DNA of 64,000 nt from positions 12,095,954 to 12,159,953 of the forward strand of contig JAVGWX010000004.1 in NCBI GenBank assembly GCA_036924085.1, given 5' to 3'. Source of the DNA: Ariolimax columbianus (lineage: Eukaryota > Mollusca > Gastropoda > Stylommatophora > Arionidae). Each line of letters opens with the position of its first letter. Within the stretch, counting starts at the first letter, position 1. The position numbers were made by a program, and so were the translations under genes. The notes below the pieces were generated by a model, which saw only the letters and a list, made by a program, of their open reading frames with translations, searched no databases and was not told the DNA's origin. Positions 10,868 to 24,100 of the stretch are shown here, one piece after another.

Positions 10868-11160
10868 ATCATCATCAACGAGTGCCCTGCTAGATAGCGA
10901 TCATGGATATCCACTTTCTCTTATTTAAATTTTGCCTTTTTTAATCATGTCCCATGTCATTCCTTCAAGCTGTCCTCTTTTTGTGGCCCTCTTCTCTGCG
11001 ATTCTGCCCATTGTCACTGTGTGTTCCAACCTGGCTCTTCTCATGACGTGTCTGAAGAATAATGACTGCCTTGTCCTGATTTTTGTCCTAAGCTGTCTTT
11101 GTGGCTGTGCCTCTTCAATTAAAATAGAAGAGTAGGTAACTCATTTTCCTGAGAGTTGGA
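10868..11160 (-). mobile_element. LINE C-terminal fragment
   Basis: The minus strand gives RTRQSLFFRHVMRRARLEH and GRIAEKRATKRGQLEGMTW. This is the region after the thumb domain in RTE/CR1-like elements (family pattern: GHvmR...GkieGkR.RGR...W). The 3' side ends in GATGATGATGA, a microsatellite-type tail. Confidence 0.65.
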
Positions 11161-12064
11161 AGAAGAAGAGGAAAAAGTCATGTAGAGAGGAGACACCCTA
11201 ACGTAGTCTTACAGAAAGTCTAACTGCTCATTTGTATTAACCAGATAACTGAAACAATCAGAAATGTGCCCCAGTGAATGACTTGTACACACACACACAT
11301 TCCATTTGCTTTCAAGGTTTTAAAATTAATATTTGATCATGTTATCCCATGAAGCAGCCTAGAGATAATTGTTAATGGCAACATGGCGGTGTGATATACA
11401 GTAGCGATATACAATATATAGTAGACTGAATATGTTTTTGGTGTTTTTAGAATATGACATAACAATACAAGTGCATAATTAATATGTGATGAATACGACA
11501 CATCGTCTTCTATGGTTTCTTCCTAGTTTGAATAACCACAATCCTGACTTGGAAAATCCTTCTTTTAAAAATATACCAACATTACATGACAAATAAAATG
11601 TTGGTTTTGAAATTCTGTTTTATGAAACATTCAAGTCACATAATAAAAGTAGATGCACAATGAGCACAATAAAATAATTGATATAACAAAAAAGTTATCA
11701 AGCATAGCACCAATTTGAGAAATGCACATTTGACACATTATCAGTTGACACAAATTATGGCCACAGAGAAATCTTATTGAGCTTTGATTCTCACTTAGCA
11801 AAAATCAAATGCAACAAAACTAAAGCTGCTCTTAAATGTTCAAGATGGAAAGAACATTAAACAAAGCACAAGACTAGTCCTTCATCCCAGTCTAACATCT
11901 TTCACATAGAAAGATCTTTCATCGATCCTGTATACTCAGTTTTCTATCAATTAACAGGTCCATTCTCAACACCTTAATACGTTTATTCATGTCCATATTA
12001 AGAACACTTGCAGCTGGCTAGTTTTAGAATGAAATAATCTGTTTCACAAGACTTCTTTATCTCT
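11161..12064. other. no recognisable feature
   Basis: AT-rich intergenic or 3'-UTR-like sequence. A short (CA)n run is at 11290. No gene was seen. Confidence 0.45.
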
Positions 12065-12200
12065 ACATATCAAAATCTTTCTAGTGTAGAAGGCACTCCA
12101 ACTCATCACACTGTACACCTCGCTAATCACACAGACCAAAAAATTGCTGAGAATTGAGTGGTCAACTGGGTTGGAAAGAAAATTCTAGAAACAACTTCCC
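12065..12200. repeat. dispersed ~130-bp repeat, copy 2
   Basis: Diverged partner of 10715-10845, same orientation. Confidence 0.55.
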
Positions 12201-12717
12201 AAATATGAAAAAGGAAATATTGGAGTGAATAACTCTTTGCCTGGGGTTTATAAGTTGAAGCAGTAGTATTGATTCCTAATACTTAAAGTGCTTACAGTCT
12301 GCATATGGTCTTCACTCTATTCTTCTATACTGTCTATATATATGATTCTTGTGAATTCAGATAAACAACCATAAAACCGAAATGGCAGTCATGAACCAGA
12401 GCTGGGGCACCGTACGAAGGATGACCACAGACCGGGTCAAGTGAAGGGAGTTCATGTCCTTAAAGATGACAGCAGACCAGATGTGATGGTAACTGACAGC
12501 TTTGGCAGTCATTGACCAACGATCTAAGAAACGAATTCAGAAAACAGAATAGAACAAATTGAAACAGGTTTTCACAGAATTATAAAAAAACAAAACATAT
12601 ATGAGATAGTTATGAATTATGTGTTATATAAAATCCACATTGAGATCTACATCTCTGACTATGAATAATCAAAGGTTAAGATCAATTACAAAGAAAGTAT
12701 GGTTCATGAAGAGAATG
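12201..12717. other. no recognisable feature
   Basis: Nothing recognisable. The block at 12380-12510 is less AT-rich than its surroundings but has no long open frame. Confidence 0.4.
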
Positions 12718-12900
12718 GGACATGTAGTATAACTTCCAAAGGTGGTATTGTCCATCATATGAGATATAACATGTAGTATAACTTCCAAAGGTGGTATTGT
12801 CCATCATATGAGATATAACATGTAGTATAACTTCCAAAGATGGCTTCATTGGAGACATGACATGTAGTATGACTTCCAAGGTGGCATTGTCCATCATGAC
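12718..12900. repeat. 49-bp tandem repeat, about 3.5 copies
   Basis: Unit begins ACATGTAGTATAACTTCCAA and continues with GGTGGTATTGTCCATCATAT. The first two units are near-identical; the last is shortened. Confidence 0.85.
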
Positions 12901-12963
12901 AATGGAGTATATGAATGGATAAAAATATTTAGAATAAGCTGTAGCTTACAAAGTCATAACAAA

Positions 12964-13010
12964 TTATGTTAGTTTGCTTGCACCAGTCATAACTTTCGTA
13001 ACAATGTTTA
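12964..13010 (-). pseudogene. decayed copy of the tensin terminal exon end
   Basis: The minus strand reads VNIVTKVMTGASKLT then TAA. The functional terminal exon (15022-15169) ends [16 protein letters not shown] then TAG. The match stops at 13010, where the intron-like sequence TTGTTGTTTAG forms a plausible splice acceptor. Only the last 15-16 codons are present, so this is either a relic of a duplicated 3' end or a tiny alternative last exon. The upstream phase fit is uncertain. Confidence 0.65.
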
Positions 13011-13254
13011 CTAAACAACAAAATGTAGAAATAGTACAGGTAACATTAGTTCAACATTACTGCTAACAGAAATAAAAAAACTAGCACAATTCATTGGCCA
13101 CATTTTTAAGCAGAAGAATCTATAAAACCTTGCAACAACATGATAGGTCAGGTGCACATGATGACAAAGAGAGAGGATTTGGGATGTCGTGACAAGTTGG
13201 CTAGGAAAACAAATTTATAAAATGTACTGAAATGTTGTATTAGTATATATCAGA

Positions 13255-13345
13255 TATACATTGATGACATGATGGAGTATATGTTGGACATACATTGGGA
13301 GCATGATGGAGTATATGTCAGATGTACATTTGGGGTAGTGAAGAG
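13255..13345. repeat. short tandem repeat, ~45-bp unit
   Basis: Two to three degenerate copies of TATATGTYRGAYRTACATT plus GATGGAG. Confidence 0.6.
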
Positions 13346-13364
13346 TACATGTTAGACATAAGAA

Positions 13365-13460
13365 TTAACTTCACTGCATTCTGGGCATACCCATAGGTGC
13401 TCAGTCTCTCTCAGTAAATGACAAAGGGAGTCGATGCTGATGGTTCCTATAGGTTGTTGA
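13365..13460 (-). mobile_element. 3' end of RNase H-type LINE ([10 protein letters not shown] family)
   Basis: Minus-strand residues [20 protein letters not shown] correspond to the C-termini at 21600-21660 ([15 protein letters not shown]) and 27285-27340 ([12 protein letters not shown]). Only the last 30 codons remain. Confidence 0.65.
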
Positions 13461-13589
13461 TGGATACAATATGAACATAATCAAGATATGTGGTATTGAA
13501 GGAGTCATGTTTAACATATGACTGACATATTTTGGGCGTACAATGGCTGCATGATGGGTGTGTGGTAAAGAAGTGATGCATATATGATG

Positions 13590-13885
13590 AATACGTGATT
13601 GGTATTTGATAGAATAGTAGATTATGATGGATGTATAGTAGAGTAGTGATAGGTGTATAGTAGAGTAGTGATGGATGTATAGTAGAGTAGTGATAGGTGT
13701 ATAGTAGAGTAGTGATGGATGTATAGTAGAGTAGTGTTAGGTGTATAGTAGAGTAGTGATGGATGTATGGTAGTGTAGTGTTAGGTGTATAGTAAATGAT
13801 GTATATGTGATGAGTATATTGTAGAGATGTGATAGCTGTATGGTAGAGTGATGGGTGTATGGTAGAGGAGTGATGGGTAAAGTAG
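13590..13885. repeat. 22-bp minisatellite, about 12 copies
   Basis: Unit GTGATGGATGTATAGTAGAG plus TA. GGATG and AGGTG variants alternate, giving a 44-bp dimer period. Confidence 0.9.
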
Positions 13886-13904
13886 TGATAGGTGTGTGTA
13901 AATA

Positions 13905-13975
13905 TATATATTATTGGAGGGCCTTTAAAACCGCTTGACTACCCCAGCAATGGGAAAAATGTCATATGACAGTTT
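13905..13975 (+). mobile_element. SINE-C 3' fragment
   Basis: CCTTTAAAACCGCTTGACTA, then CCCCAGCAATGGGA, matches the 3' end of the SINE at 56396-56615 (CCTAAAAACCCCTAGACTAT, then CCCAGCAATGAGAA). Confidence 0.6.
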
Positions 13976-15021
13976 TTTAAAATATATATTATTACAAAAA
14001 ATGCTGGTATGATGACAATATTACAATTATTTTAAACATCTGAATGTTCACAATCAAATATTTGATTCCATCTTCTGACTTATCGACATATCTATCACAT
14101 GTATTGTCCAAATAGGACCAAATGTAACAGATGTTTCAGTTTATCAAATGAAAATGTTCTATTGACACATTCCTATTATCTGCAGATATTTCCACAATTT
14201 CAAAATGCAAGCACACAAGTTAATGTTACAGATACAAAAGCACTGTTAGTTTTTCTAATATCAAATATAAAACATTTTAGCTGGATAAAGTGACATAGGC
14301 TAGTACATACAATTTGCCACAAGCTTAGTAAACTGTGTGTGGTGAATGAATCCAATCCACTTCAGCTCATTATCTAGTTATCACAAGCTTGCAGTCATAT
14401 CCTGTTTCAAACCACTTCCTGCATTGCTGCTGATTTATTCAGAATCCTTTATTTCTGTCATAATCTTTATTCATGTGTTCCTTAGTTTTCTTGTTTTCTT
14501 TTCCTGTTTATTATTCCATGTCAGTGCCCGGTAAAGTATACTAGAACTAACTGACTTCAATATTTGTCCAATCCATCTCCACGTCTATTCTGTTTACATT
14601 GCTTCATTTAATCTTTCTTTAAATTAATATATCAGTAGGGAAGTTATCACTTCCTTTATAAACCCACATCTCTATTTCGGCATGTTTCCATTTATTGATC
14701 TTAGTTGATGATTTCTATATATTGAACTACTTCACTATTAAAGTACAGACATTATGTTTTCACAATTATATTCAAAGCAGTGTACAGATATTACAACTAA
14801 CAGTAAAAATACTAATATTAGTGCTAGTACTAAATGATCAGCAATAACTATAGCAATAATTAAAATAAGGAAGCTATGTCATGACAGAAAATGTATCATA
14901 TGTAATAAGTCACCACCGAGCTCAAAATGAGTTTTAAAATGGTATGTACAGAGAATCAATGAAAATGATGGTATCATATGAATAGATTAACTATAGAGGT
15001 CAAGCTATTTGATATTATATT
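13976..15021. other. tensin 3' flank / probable 3' UTR, nothing else recognised
   Basis: AT-rich sequence immediately downstream of the tensin stop codon (minus-strand sense). Several AATAAA-type signals exist on the minus strand (TTTATT on plus, for example near 14431), but I cannot choose the used poly-A site. Confidence 0.45.
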
Positions 15022-15169
15022 CTATGATTTCAGTTTGCTTTGGCCAATCATAACCTTTGTAACAAAATTTACTATTGCTGATGCAGGCTGTTCAGGATCA
15101 AGCTCAGCAAAGATGTGACATGTATTTTCATTTGTTGTGCCTTGTTTACGAGCCACAAATCCAAACAAT
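15022..15169 (-). CDS. tns: tensin terminal exon (end of PTB)
   Basis: Starts after TTTGTAG acceptor. Encodes [20 protein letters not shown], then [20 protein letters not shown], ending GQSKLKS and TAG at 15022-15024. This is the most conserved tensin tail, the last strand and C-terminal helix of the PTB fold that binds NPXY motifs of beta-integrins in known tensins. The first base completes an Arg codon with the previous exon. Confidence 0.96.
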
Positions 15170-18100
15170 CTACAAATTGGAGTGAAAAAAGTGCTTTAAT
15201 TAGAAAACATCAGCTAAAAGTAAGAAAACAAAATTCAAAGCACAAAGATCGGTACTTGAAACATTGCCTTTTGAGTTATTCACTACTAACATTTTATTCT
15301 ATAATGATAATCTGTCTGAAATCTTCCAATGTTTTTCAGTTTTGCAAACCCTGAAGGATATTTACCATAAAAACAAACAGCGTCCAATCTTCTCAATCCA
15401 TGTTGGTTTCTCCCTGGTTTACTCTCCTCATCCTCCATTAAGTCCTTGACTATATTGCCCATCCATAAATGTTTTAGTTACCTTTCTAATCTTGTAGCCT
15501 ACATTTTCTTTCCTTGAAAACACACTTTTATCACAAACAAAAGAAACCAAACAAACTTTTACCACAAACAAAAGAAACCAAACAAACTTTTACCACAAAC
15601 AAAAGAAACCAAACACACTTTTACCACAAACAAAAGAAACCAAACACACTTTTACCACAAACAAAAGAAACCAAACAAACTTTTACCACAAACAAAAGAA
15701 ACCAAACACACTTTTACCACAAACAAAAGAAACCAAACACACTTTTACCACAAACAAAAGAAACCAAACAAACTTTTAACACATATAGATAAAAACCAAT
15801 GTACAGATAGAAATCATAACTTTGCTATGAGCAACTATTGGCTACTGGCTAATAAGTAATATCTTACCTAGCATCACCTTGAATACCTGGTGCGTCTATT
15901 TCACGTTTCCACCTGAAAAATTATCACATAAATGTCACTTTAGGCTTGTTAAAGAAAAACATGCTAATTGAAAAACTGACTAATAAAAGAGTCTGAATGT
16001 AAGAGTCTGCTGTGTAAGTAGGAGATAATAGGATATAACTGGAGGTGGATACTGGATACAAACCTAGGAAAATAATCTGGACTTATTAATAGGTTACCGA
16101 TGATGAATCAGCAGAAAAGATGGAAAGACCAGGAACACATAATAACAATTAATGATACATTATGACAGAGAGGTCAAACAAAATTTGAACTGAGAATATA
16201 CAGAGAAAAAGACAAAGATTATTAGGATAAATGCAACTAACAGCAATCAAACTACATTAGGAGACACACTCATACAAAGAAATGAATCGTTAATATATCT
16301 TGGTAGCAATATAAGACAAGGTAGGAGGTTTAGATAGAGACATCAAAATATGAATACAAAAGACGAGGTGCTTAATTGTGCTTAATCCAGTAGCATCTGT
16401 GCTCTCTTCTTCTAGCCAAGTCCAGAAAACTAATGAGACCTGAACAGAATATTAGTATTGATGAAGCTATGGCTGCTTTTAAAGAAAGAGTCCAGTTCAA
16501 GCAATGTATAAAAAATAAACACCATTGAGTAATTAAAATTTGGTGTACCCGCAGATCCTCATGCTAGATATGTCTATCGATTTTAGATGTACACTGGAAA
16601 GTTAGACAAGAAGATGAAAGATGGACTAGTTGCAATGGCCAAAGGGAGATTGCTTTGCAGCTTTTCAGTTAGACATTTATCAGCAACAATATTGACAAGA
16701 GGGAAACAAACATTTTATATTGACACATTTTTTTCTTCTTTACTTGTTAAATTTTTTGCATCCAACAAACATAACACTCACAAAAACATGTGCACAGATC
16801 AGTACCTCTTCCATTTATCTGTAAAATGGAGTTTGAATCACACAAATAAACTACAAATTGTATTTTTTATTAATGTTATTGCACAAGTACGTCTAATTTT
16901 TGCAAAGTTATTCCCCCTGCCCTGGTAATTCAATTGTGAGTTTTTCTGATCAGCTGGGATTGAATGGGTTAATAGCAGAGAAACTAGTGTAGGTAGGTAG
17001 GTAATCCACTTAGGTGGCAGGGGCCTGTTTCAGCAAATACTCATGAGCACGATGAGTGACTGAGTCCCAAGTCGCATACAAAGGGGATGATGTCTTTCTG
17101 ATTTAACCTAACCAGGTGGTGCATGAATGGCCTCATGGGTGAGATAATGGCAGAAAAGGTTGCTTCCAATCCTTGATGACCATGGCCTGCTTTCAGAGCT
17201 GGTGAGCAGGGACATCCTTGGCAAGGCGAGTGGCATTTCCAATTGATGACTGTTTAACATGGTGATTGTGCTTCCTAGGGCTGTCCGTCAAGTGACTTTG
17301 TTGTTTGAGACCTGGTCATTCCAGTGAATCGTAAAAGATTGCCTCTGGTGGCGCATGTGGAAGGCTTTAATGAGCTTCTGCTTGCTGCAGAATAGTCTAG
17401 GTTTTGGGGATGGCACAGGTCATGTAAATCTCTAGCTTGGCTTTTAGTGAAAACCTCTGCTTGCTGCAGAATAGTCCAGGTTTTGAGACCACACAGCAGA
17501 ATGGGGATGGCACAGGTCATGTAAATCTCTAGCTTGGCTTTTAGTGAAAACCTCTGCTTGCTGCAGAATAGTCCAGGTTTTGAGACCACACAGCAGAATG
17601 GGGATGGCACAGGTCATGTAAATCCCTAGCTTGGCTTTTAGTGAAAACCTCTGCTTGCTGCAGAATAGTCCAGGTTTTGAGACCACACAGCAGAATGGGG
17701 ATGGCACAGGTCATGTAAATCCCTAGCTTGGCTTTTAGTGAAAACCTCTGCTTGCTGCAAAATAGTCCAGCTTTTGAGACCACACAGCAGAATGGGGATG
17801 GCACAGGTCATGTAAATCCCTAGCTTGGCTTTTAGTGAAAACCTCTGCTTGCTACAGAATAGTCCAGGTTTTGAGACCACACAGCAGAATGGGGATGGCA
17901 CAGGTCATGTAAATCCCTAGCTTGGCTTTTAGTGAAAACCTCTGCTTGCTACAGAATAGTCCAGGTTTTGAGACCACACAGCAGAATGGGGATGGCACAG
18001 GTCATGTAAATCCCTAGCTTGGCTTTTAGTGAAAACCTCTGCTTGCTCCAGGCTGAATGCAGAGCATCCATAGAGGCTGTAGCGAAACCAATTCTTTGAA

Positions 18101-21100
18101 TGATGTCCGGGAGGCTTCGTGCACTGGAGTTTTGTTTACTGCTCTAGTGATACAGTGTAGTTGCTCAATTAGCTGATGCAGTGTGCTGGAAACTCCTACT
18201 TGCTGGCATTTCACAGAAAAAATCAGTTCATAGAGTCAAAGACAGTCTTGAGGTCGACTTATGTGATGTAGAGGGGATGGTTGAATTCCTGAAGTATCTC
18301 CACGAGTGGGCAAAGAGCAAGGATGGCATCAATGGTAGAATGGCAGGCAGTGAAGCCCGACTGTTTGGGCCACTGATTTCTTTTCAGCAAGGGTTGGGCT
18401 TTGTTCGTTCTCAATCTCCCGCTACCAAACCCTGAAAGGGCTTAAGTAGCAGAATGTAGTCCAGAGAACGGAATGCGTTGTGTAGCAGTTTACAACTTGA
18501 CTGCGAATTTGCACCTTTAGGTCAAACACATCTGACTTCAGCAAGCATTATTTGAGTACCGGGTTAGCATTCCCTCTTCAATCCTTTCTCCTTAGCCAGT
18601 CTGCTCTGTTGCAGCTTGTTATCCAGGATCACCGCGTGGAGGTGTAGAAGGGTCTTGGCAGCTCTGGTTTGCTGGCCCTGACGCTAGCAGTCAGCTATGG
18701 GTTGCTGACCACTACAGCTCATGCGCTGCTCAGCATCTTGATCCCCAGCAACGGTTGGATACAGGAGAGAAGCAGTGGACAAAGACTTTTCTGGGGACAA
18801 ACAGTAATGTGATTGGTCTGTAGCTGCTACATTCAGAGCAATAGTGTGAATGGAAGAAAACAGTTGGTGACTTATTTTACTGAAGCCAGCAATGCCATGT
18901 TGGTCTATAATGTCAAGATGGCACCTAAAGATCGGTAGCCATAAAATCTTACCTTCTGTCTTGAGGATCCATACCACAATAAGTCACAGCTGACACCGGG
19001 TAATGTCTTCTGAAGAAGAGCCTAAAGTGGTGAAATAAGTATTAATTAGATGTTGTAAAAAAATATGTAATATTTAGAACACATTGACAAGGCTTTATCT
19101 TTTAGTAAACAGCAGTAAGAAGTCACATTTAGCAGTCACTAACAATACACAACACATTTTACAATTAAAAAACTGGAATACATACATACCATCAAAACTA
19201 AAATAAACTAGTCCAATCAACACAAAACAAAATTAGATCCCCAAAAAAGTATGGTCCTTTAATAGAAAGAGCAGCTAAATAATCATTAGGGATAACACTA
19301 ACTCTCCCAGATGGTGATAACAAGGAATCTTATGTAACCTGTTTCTCTGTGACACCTCATGATAAGGACAATAGGGGAAGAAGAAATCATGCCAATAAAG
19401 GAAAATAGCAGATGAGGTTTAGTTATCATTATTGGTAGCAAAGCTGCAAAACATTCAGCACACATTTTCAAAAGGGATGAAACAAAAGACAGTAAACATA
19501 CCACTAGATCACAGTATGTATCTTTTATACTTGAAAGCAACAGAAGACCTAGGTCAAACCCAAGGTATCATGGGAAGGGTCAAAGATAGCAATGATTGAA
19601 ATGCTGCTTGTTCACCTTAGTAACTAGAAGCATCCTGGGCAGCTGGACAGACATTCTACTCATGAGAGATCATGAGCAAATATGTAGACAACATCATAAT
19701 ATATACATCAGTCCCACAATAGACAGGAAAATATGCATGTAACAGCTCAATACTTTCAGTTCCATGATTTATTTATTCATACCCTTCTAAAAATATGCCA
19801 AGAGAGATAACTCTTACTGAAACATATATTGACATTAAAAAAAGTAAGAAATAACAAATAAAAATAATATAATAACAAAAATTAAATGTCATTGAATAAA
19901 TGGATGGACAGCAAAATTACATGGCATTGGGAATGAGAGCGTTAATGCTCTGTCCTAAGCATGTGGCAGAATGGAACAATCTGTCCACAAAGTGTATTAT
20001 AAAGAAGCAAAAACTATCATCAACAATCAGTACAGCTCAAAATGGAAGAAAGGCATGGATGTGAGCAATGAACCTGACCAAACTCACTAGCTCCACAAAC
20101 TATCATCTTTTACCTGAGAACAGGCCACCACAGATTATTGGGCCACCTATAACCGGCTTAAGATATCACATACAAGTGAGTGCCCATGTGTCCATACGCC
20201 TGAACACATCTTACAGGACTGCCGACTGCCCAGCATAAAGAGACCTTGATGCCAGATCTGGCCAGAGGAAGTGGAACTGATGCAAAAGCTGTAGGACTAC
20301 ACCTGGATTTGGAAAGGACTGCTGACTTCACCTTAACAACAGAACTACAGATCTAGCATGAGCACAGAAAACGCAGATGAATATATGGCATTAAATAATA
20401 GTTTTATATTTTTTTACATGCATGCTGACAGGTAGCCAGATGCTATCCATAATACATTCCTTTTTGCAATTATTATTTCCTGTGGAGAAAGGTAGGTTTC
20501 ATATTTGGTAGAAATTTCATTACTTTTAGAATTATGCTGTGACAATGACTACAGTCACAGTGTGAGAGGTTGGAATACATTCAGAATGAAGGAATGTGAC
20601 TGGTCCTTTGATGCTCCAGGGATACCCCATCATGAAGATGAGGTTCATGCTTGGACTTCTTTCTGTAAAGTCTAGATAAGCACTGGCCTAGGCCAAACTC
20701 TACAAACGAGACACCTACTACACACGATCATTGTAGATATCAAGGGTAACAGAATTAGGAGAGAGATGTCATGGATAGCACAGACAGAGAGAATGATTAG
20801 TCAGGTATCCACAGTAGAGACCATAAACAAAGGGGAAGAATGGATTCACACTGGAGATAAGATGACAGACCCCCAACACATCATTTTCTCTTTGGGGAGA
20901 GAAAGCAGAGACTGTTACAGTTGGAAAGTAAACCTCAAGGCTAAGAAAGCAGAGACTGTTATGGTTGGAAAGTAAACCTCAAGGCAAAGAAAGCAGAGAC
21001 TGTTATAGTTGGAAAGTAAACCTCAAGGCTAAACAACTAATAAGTGAAAATGTCCAGGATTCTGATGCTGTCATACATACGCAGTAAGAAAGTTAGTTGA

Positions 21101-24100
21101 GACTTCCCTGCTGGAGTGAAAATAGGGTCGTTGCTGATAGGAGTGGTGCGTACTTGATAACAATGTCCAGCACCAGAAAGAAGATTGAGGCAGTGACTTC
21201 AACTTTAGGGTGGCTATTTGGAACCTCTTTAATGAGGGCCATAATCCCCTCTGACTCTCAATCCTTGCTTCAGGAGGTGCAGAAAGAAGAGCTGGCTGTG
21301 GCCATGCAGACTTCAAACCTCCAGGAACTTGTATAGATCTACTGTCCTGGCAATGCTGGAGTTTGCAGGAATTAAAGAGCTGACATCCTGGCCCCATGGG
21401 CATTCACAGTGGAGACATTAGCAATGGATAGAGGTGGCATTTTGAAGTTGATCAATGATCAGATTTTGAATGCAGACACTATGGTCAATGAACCAGCAAT
21501 GCCCAGATGGCAAGATTTTGACATCTTATGCGGGTCCAACAGAGAAGGGTGCGTGAGAGAATGGACTGGAGTGTGTGCAATCAGATAGCTACAGGAACCA
21601 CCAGTATCTACACTCTTCTCTATTTGCTGAGAGAGACTGAGCATCTATTGGTCTGTCCATAGTGCAATACCATTGATTGGTACTTACTTAAAGTATTTAT
21701 ACTGGTTTAGAAGACTGCAGAGTCTATACAACGAGTTTAATTTACATTACCTTGCTCTAAAAGCTATGCGCATCCAATCTATTCTTAAATGTATTATTGA
21801 CCCTGCCTCCACTACTTCCTGTGGCAATGCATTCCAAGCATTCACCACTCTCTGACTAACAATTTGTTTCCTAATATCTAATCTGGACCTTTTTTTAGTT
21901 AATTTGTAGATATGCCCTCTTGTTCTTGTTGGTGGTTGTATTTTGAAAAAACTTGTTATAGTCTAATTTATCTGTTCCTCTGATCATCTTATAAACCTGT
22001 ATTAAGTCACCTCAAATTCTTCACTTTTCTACACCGTAGGTCAGTTTTTCTGAGTCTTTCCTCATAACTAATTCTGGAATCCCACTATCAGCTTTATCGC
22101 TCTTTTTTTGTATCCTTTCCAGCATGTTTATTTCCCCTATATGATAAAGACTACACACCTGTACACAGTACTCCAATCTAGATCTAACTAATGCTTTATA
22201 CAGTTTGACTTTCACTTCCTTGTTCCTATGTTTAACATTTCTTTTTATCATACCTAACATTGCATTTGCCTTTTTCACTGCTACCTGGACTTGCTCACTC
22301 ACCTTACCTGTATGATCTATTGTAACCCCTAGGTCCCTTTCCTTATCTATCTTTCTAATATTGTTCTTGCCCATTCTGTAATTATGTTCCCTATTGGATC
22401 TACCCATTTGGGTGACTGTTAACAGAGCAGACTTGGAAGTGGGGATAAGTATATTAATTAAGAAAATAATCAAAATATAAAAGCTTTCACAAAACAAATT
22501 CAAAGTTAGTAGCATATAAAAGATAGCCACAGAAAGTCACAACTCTCAGAGATTCAATTTCTGGAACACACACGATGAGAAACGTATATATTTTTTTTGT
22601 TTTTGCGTTCACCTTATATCTCTAATCCACAAGGCGTTGCACTGCGTTTTTATTTTGCGCCTGTCGGCCCAGTGCATCCGACTTCAGCATGCATTTTATG
22701 TAAGGGTCTGCTTCCTCCTGCATTTTCTAAGGGTTTGCTTCCCCGGGGTAACGGCCGGTGCTGTGACGGGGATCGAACCCAGCACCTTCCGGTTGTGAGC
22801 CGTGCCACTTAACCACGCCGTCCCCTCAGAAACGTATATGAATATAATAGAATAGATATAGTAGCGGAATTACAAGTAAATACAGAGCTGTACTGAAGCG
22901 GTTAAGATAGAAAGCTATGAACTAATTTAGTCAAGAATATAAAATTAGTAAAATATTGCAACAAACCTAGTCTGGTCACAAGAATGAACGTAGAATTTTC
23001 ATCAAAAGTTAAACAATCTGGTTAAAATCTAAATAAAAATATAATTCTATTGCAATACTTCATACACATCACAATGCAATGTTTATGCTGACAAGACTCT
23101 AAAAGTTTCTGGAAACAGAAAGTAAGTGTTTCAATACTAGATTATTTTATACTACTAAACAGAATCAAAACTATGAACTCACTTTCTGTTGTTATCTGTC
23201 AGAGTTATGCCATCGTGGAAAACTTTGAAATGAACAACAGTTGTCCGTCCTGCTACCAAGTTCTCAAATGTCATCTTGACTGCCTTAGCTATTGCTTGAG
23301 GCCCTGTGAGGGATTCCAAGTCCACAGAGTTGATGTAAATCACATTGCAAGCTGGGGAAAATAATAGAAAAATGGTTAATATTACATTTGAAAATAAAAA
23401 CAAAAGTGAAAGGAATACTAGACAAAGATGAACAGAACAGTGTACAACATGGGACAATCACTTTCAGTTTCCTAATGAAGAATACACACAAGACTTCTGG
23501 GTCTTAGTACATAGATGGGTTAGCATAGAATGCTGAAAGGAATAGATAAGCAGTAGTGTACATATAATACTCAAACAACATTAGGGATAAGGTCAGAGTA
23601 CCACCTGGGAAATTCTGTCATACTTATGATGCAGAAGTCCATAGAATGAAGGTCGCAACTGAAAAACTGTTTGACACCAATCTCAGTCCAAGACACCAAT
23701 CTCGGTCCACAACGTGTAACATTTCTGACATGCAAAATCTGCACTGAAGTCTGAGAAACTGCCAGATCTACTGTTCTACTGTCTGAACTGAGTTACCAGT
23801 AATAGATCAAGAGTGTCCTCCCATGGATACCTTATTGTGCATGAAATACCAAGAAATGAGAGACCAGATCAACTGGCAAAGGAGGGTGCTGCAGACAAGC
23901 AACCAGATGTACAAATTACATACTAACAGAAGAAAAGGAAGATCAAATTAATCAGAGAGCCGCCAACATAAACACATGATTATTATGATAAGATAAACAG
24001 ACAAGAACAAACTGTTCTTTTGTGCCTCAGAACAGGATACAATGAACTCTGCAGGCAGACACACATACACAAAATTAGATATTGACAGCCCTGTCATATG

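Noticed and set aside
17275..17901. Overlapping repetitive 87-111-codon ORFs
   Set aside because: They are different frames of the 97-bp LINE-derived array.
18181..18435. 84-codon plus-strand ORF
   Set aside because: Antisense shadow of the RTE-like RT remnant ([11 protein letters not shown] on the other strand).
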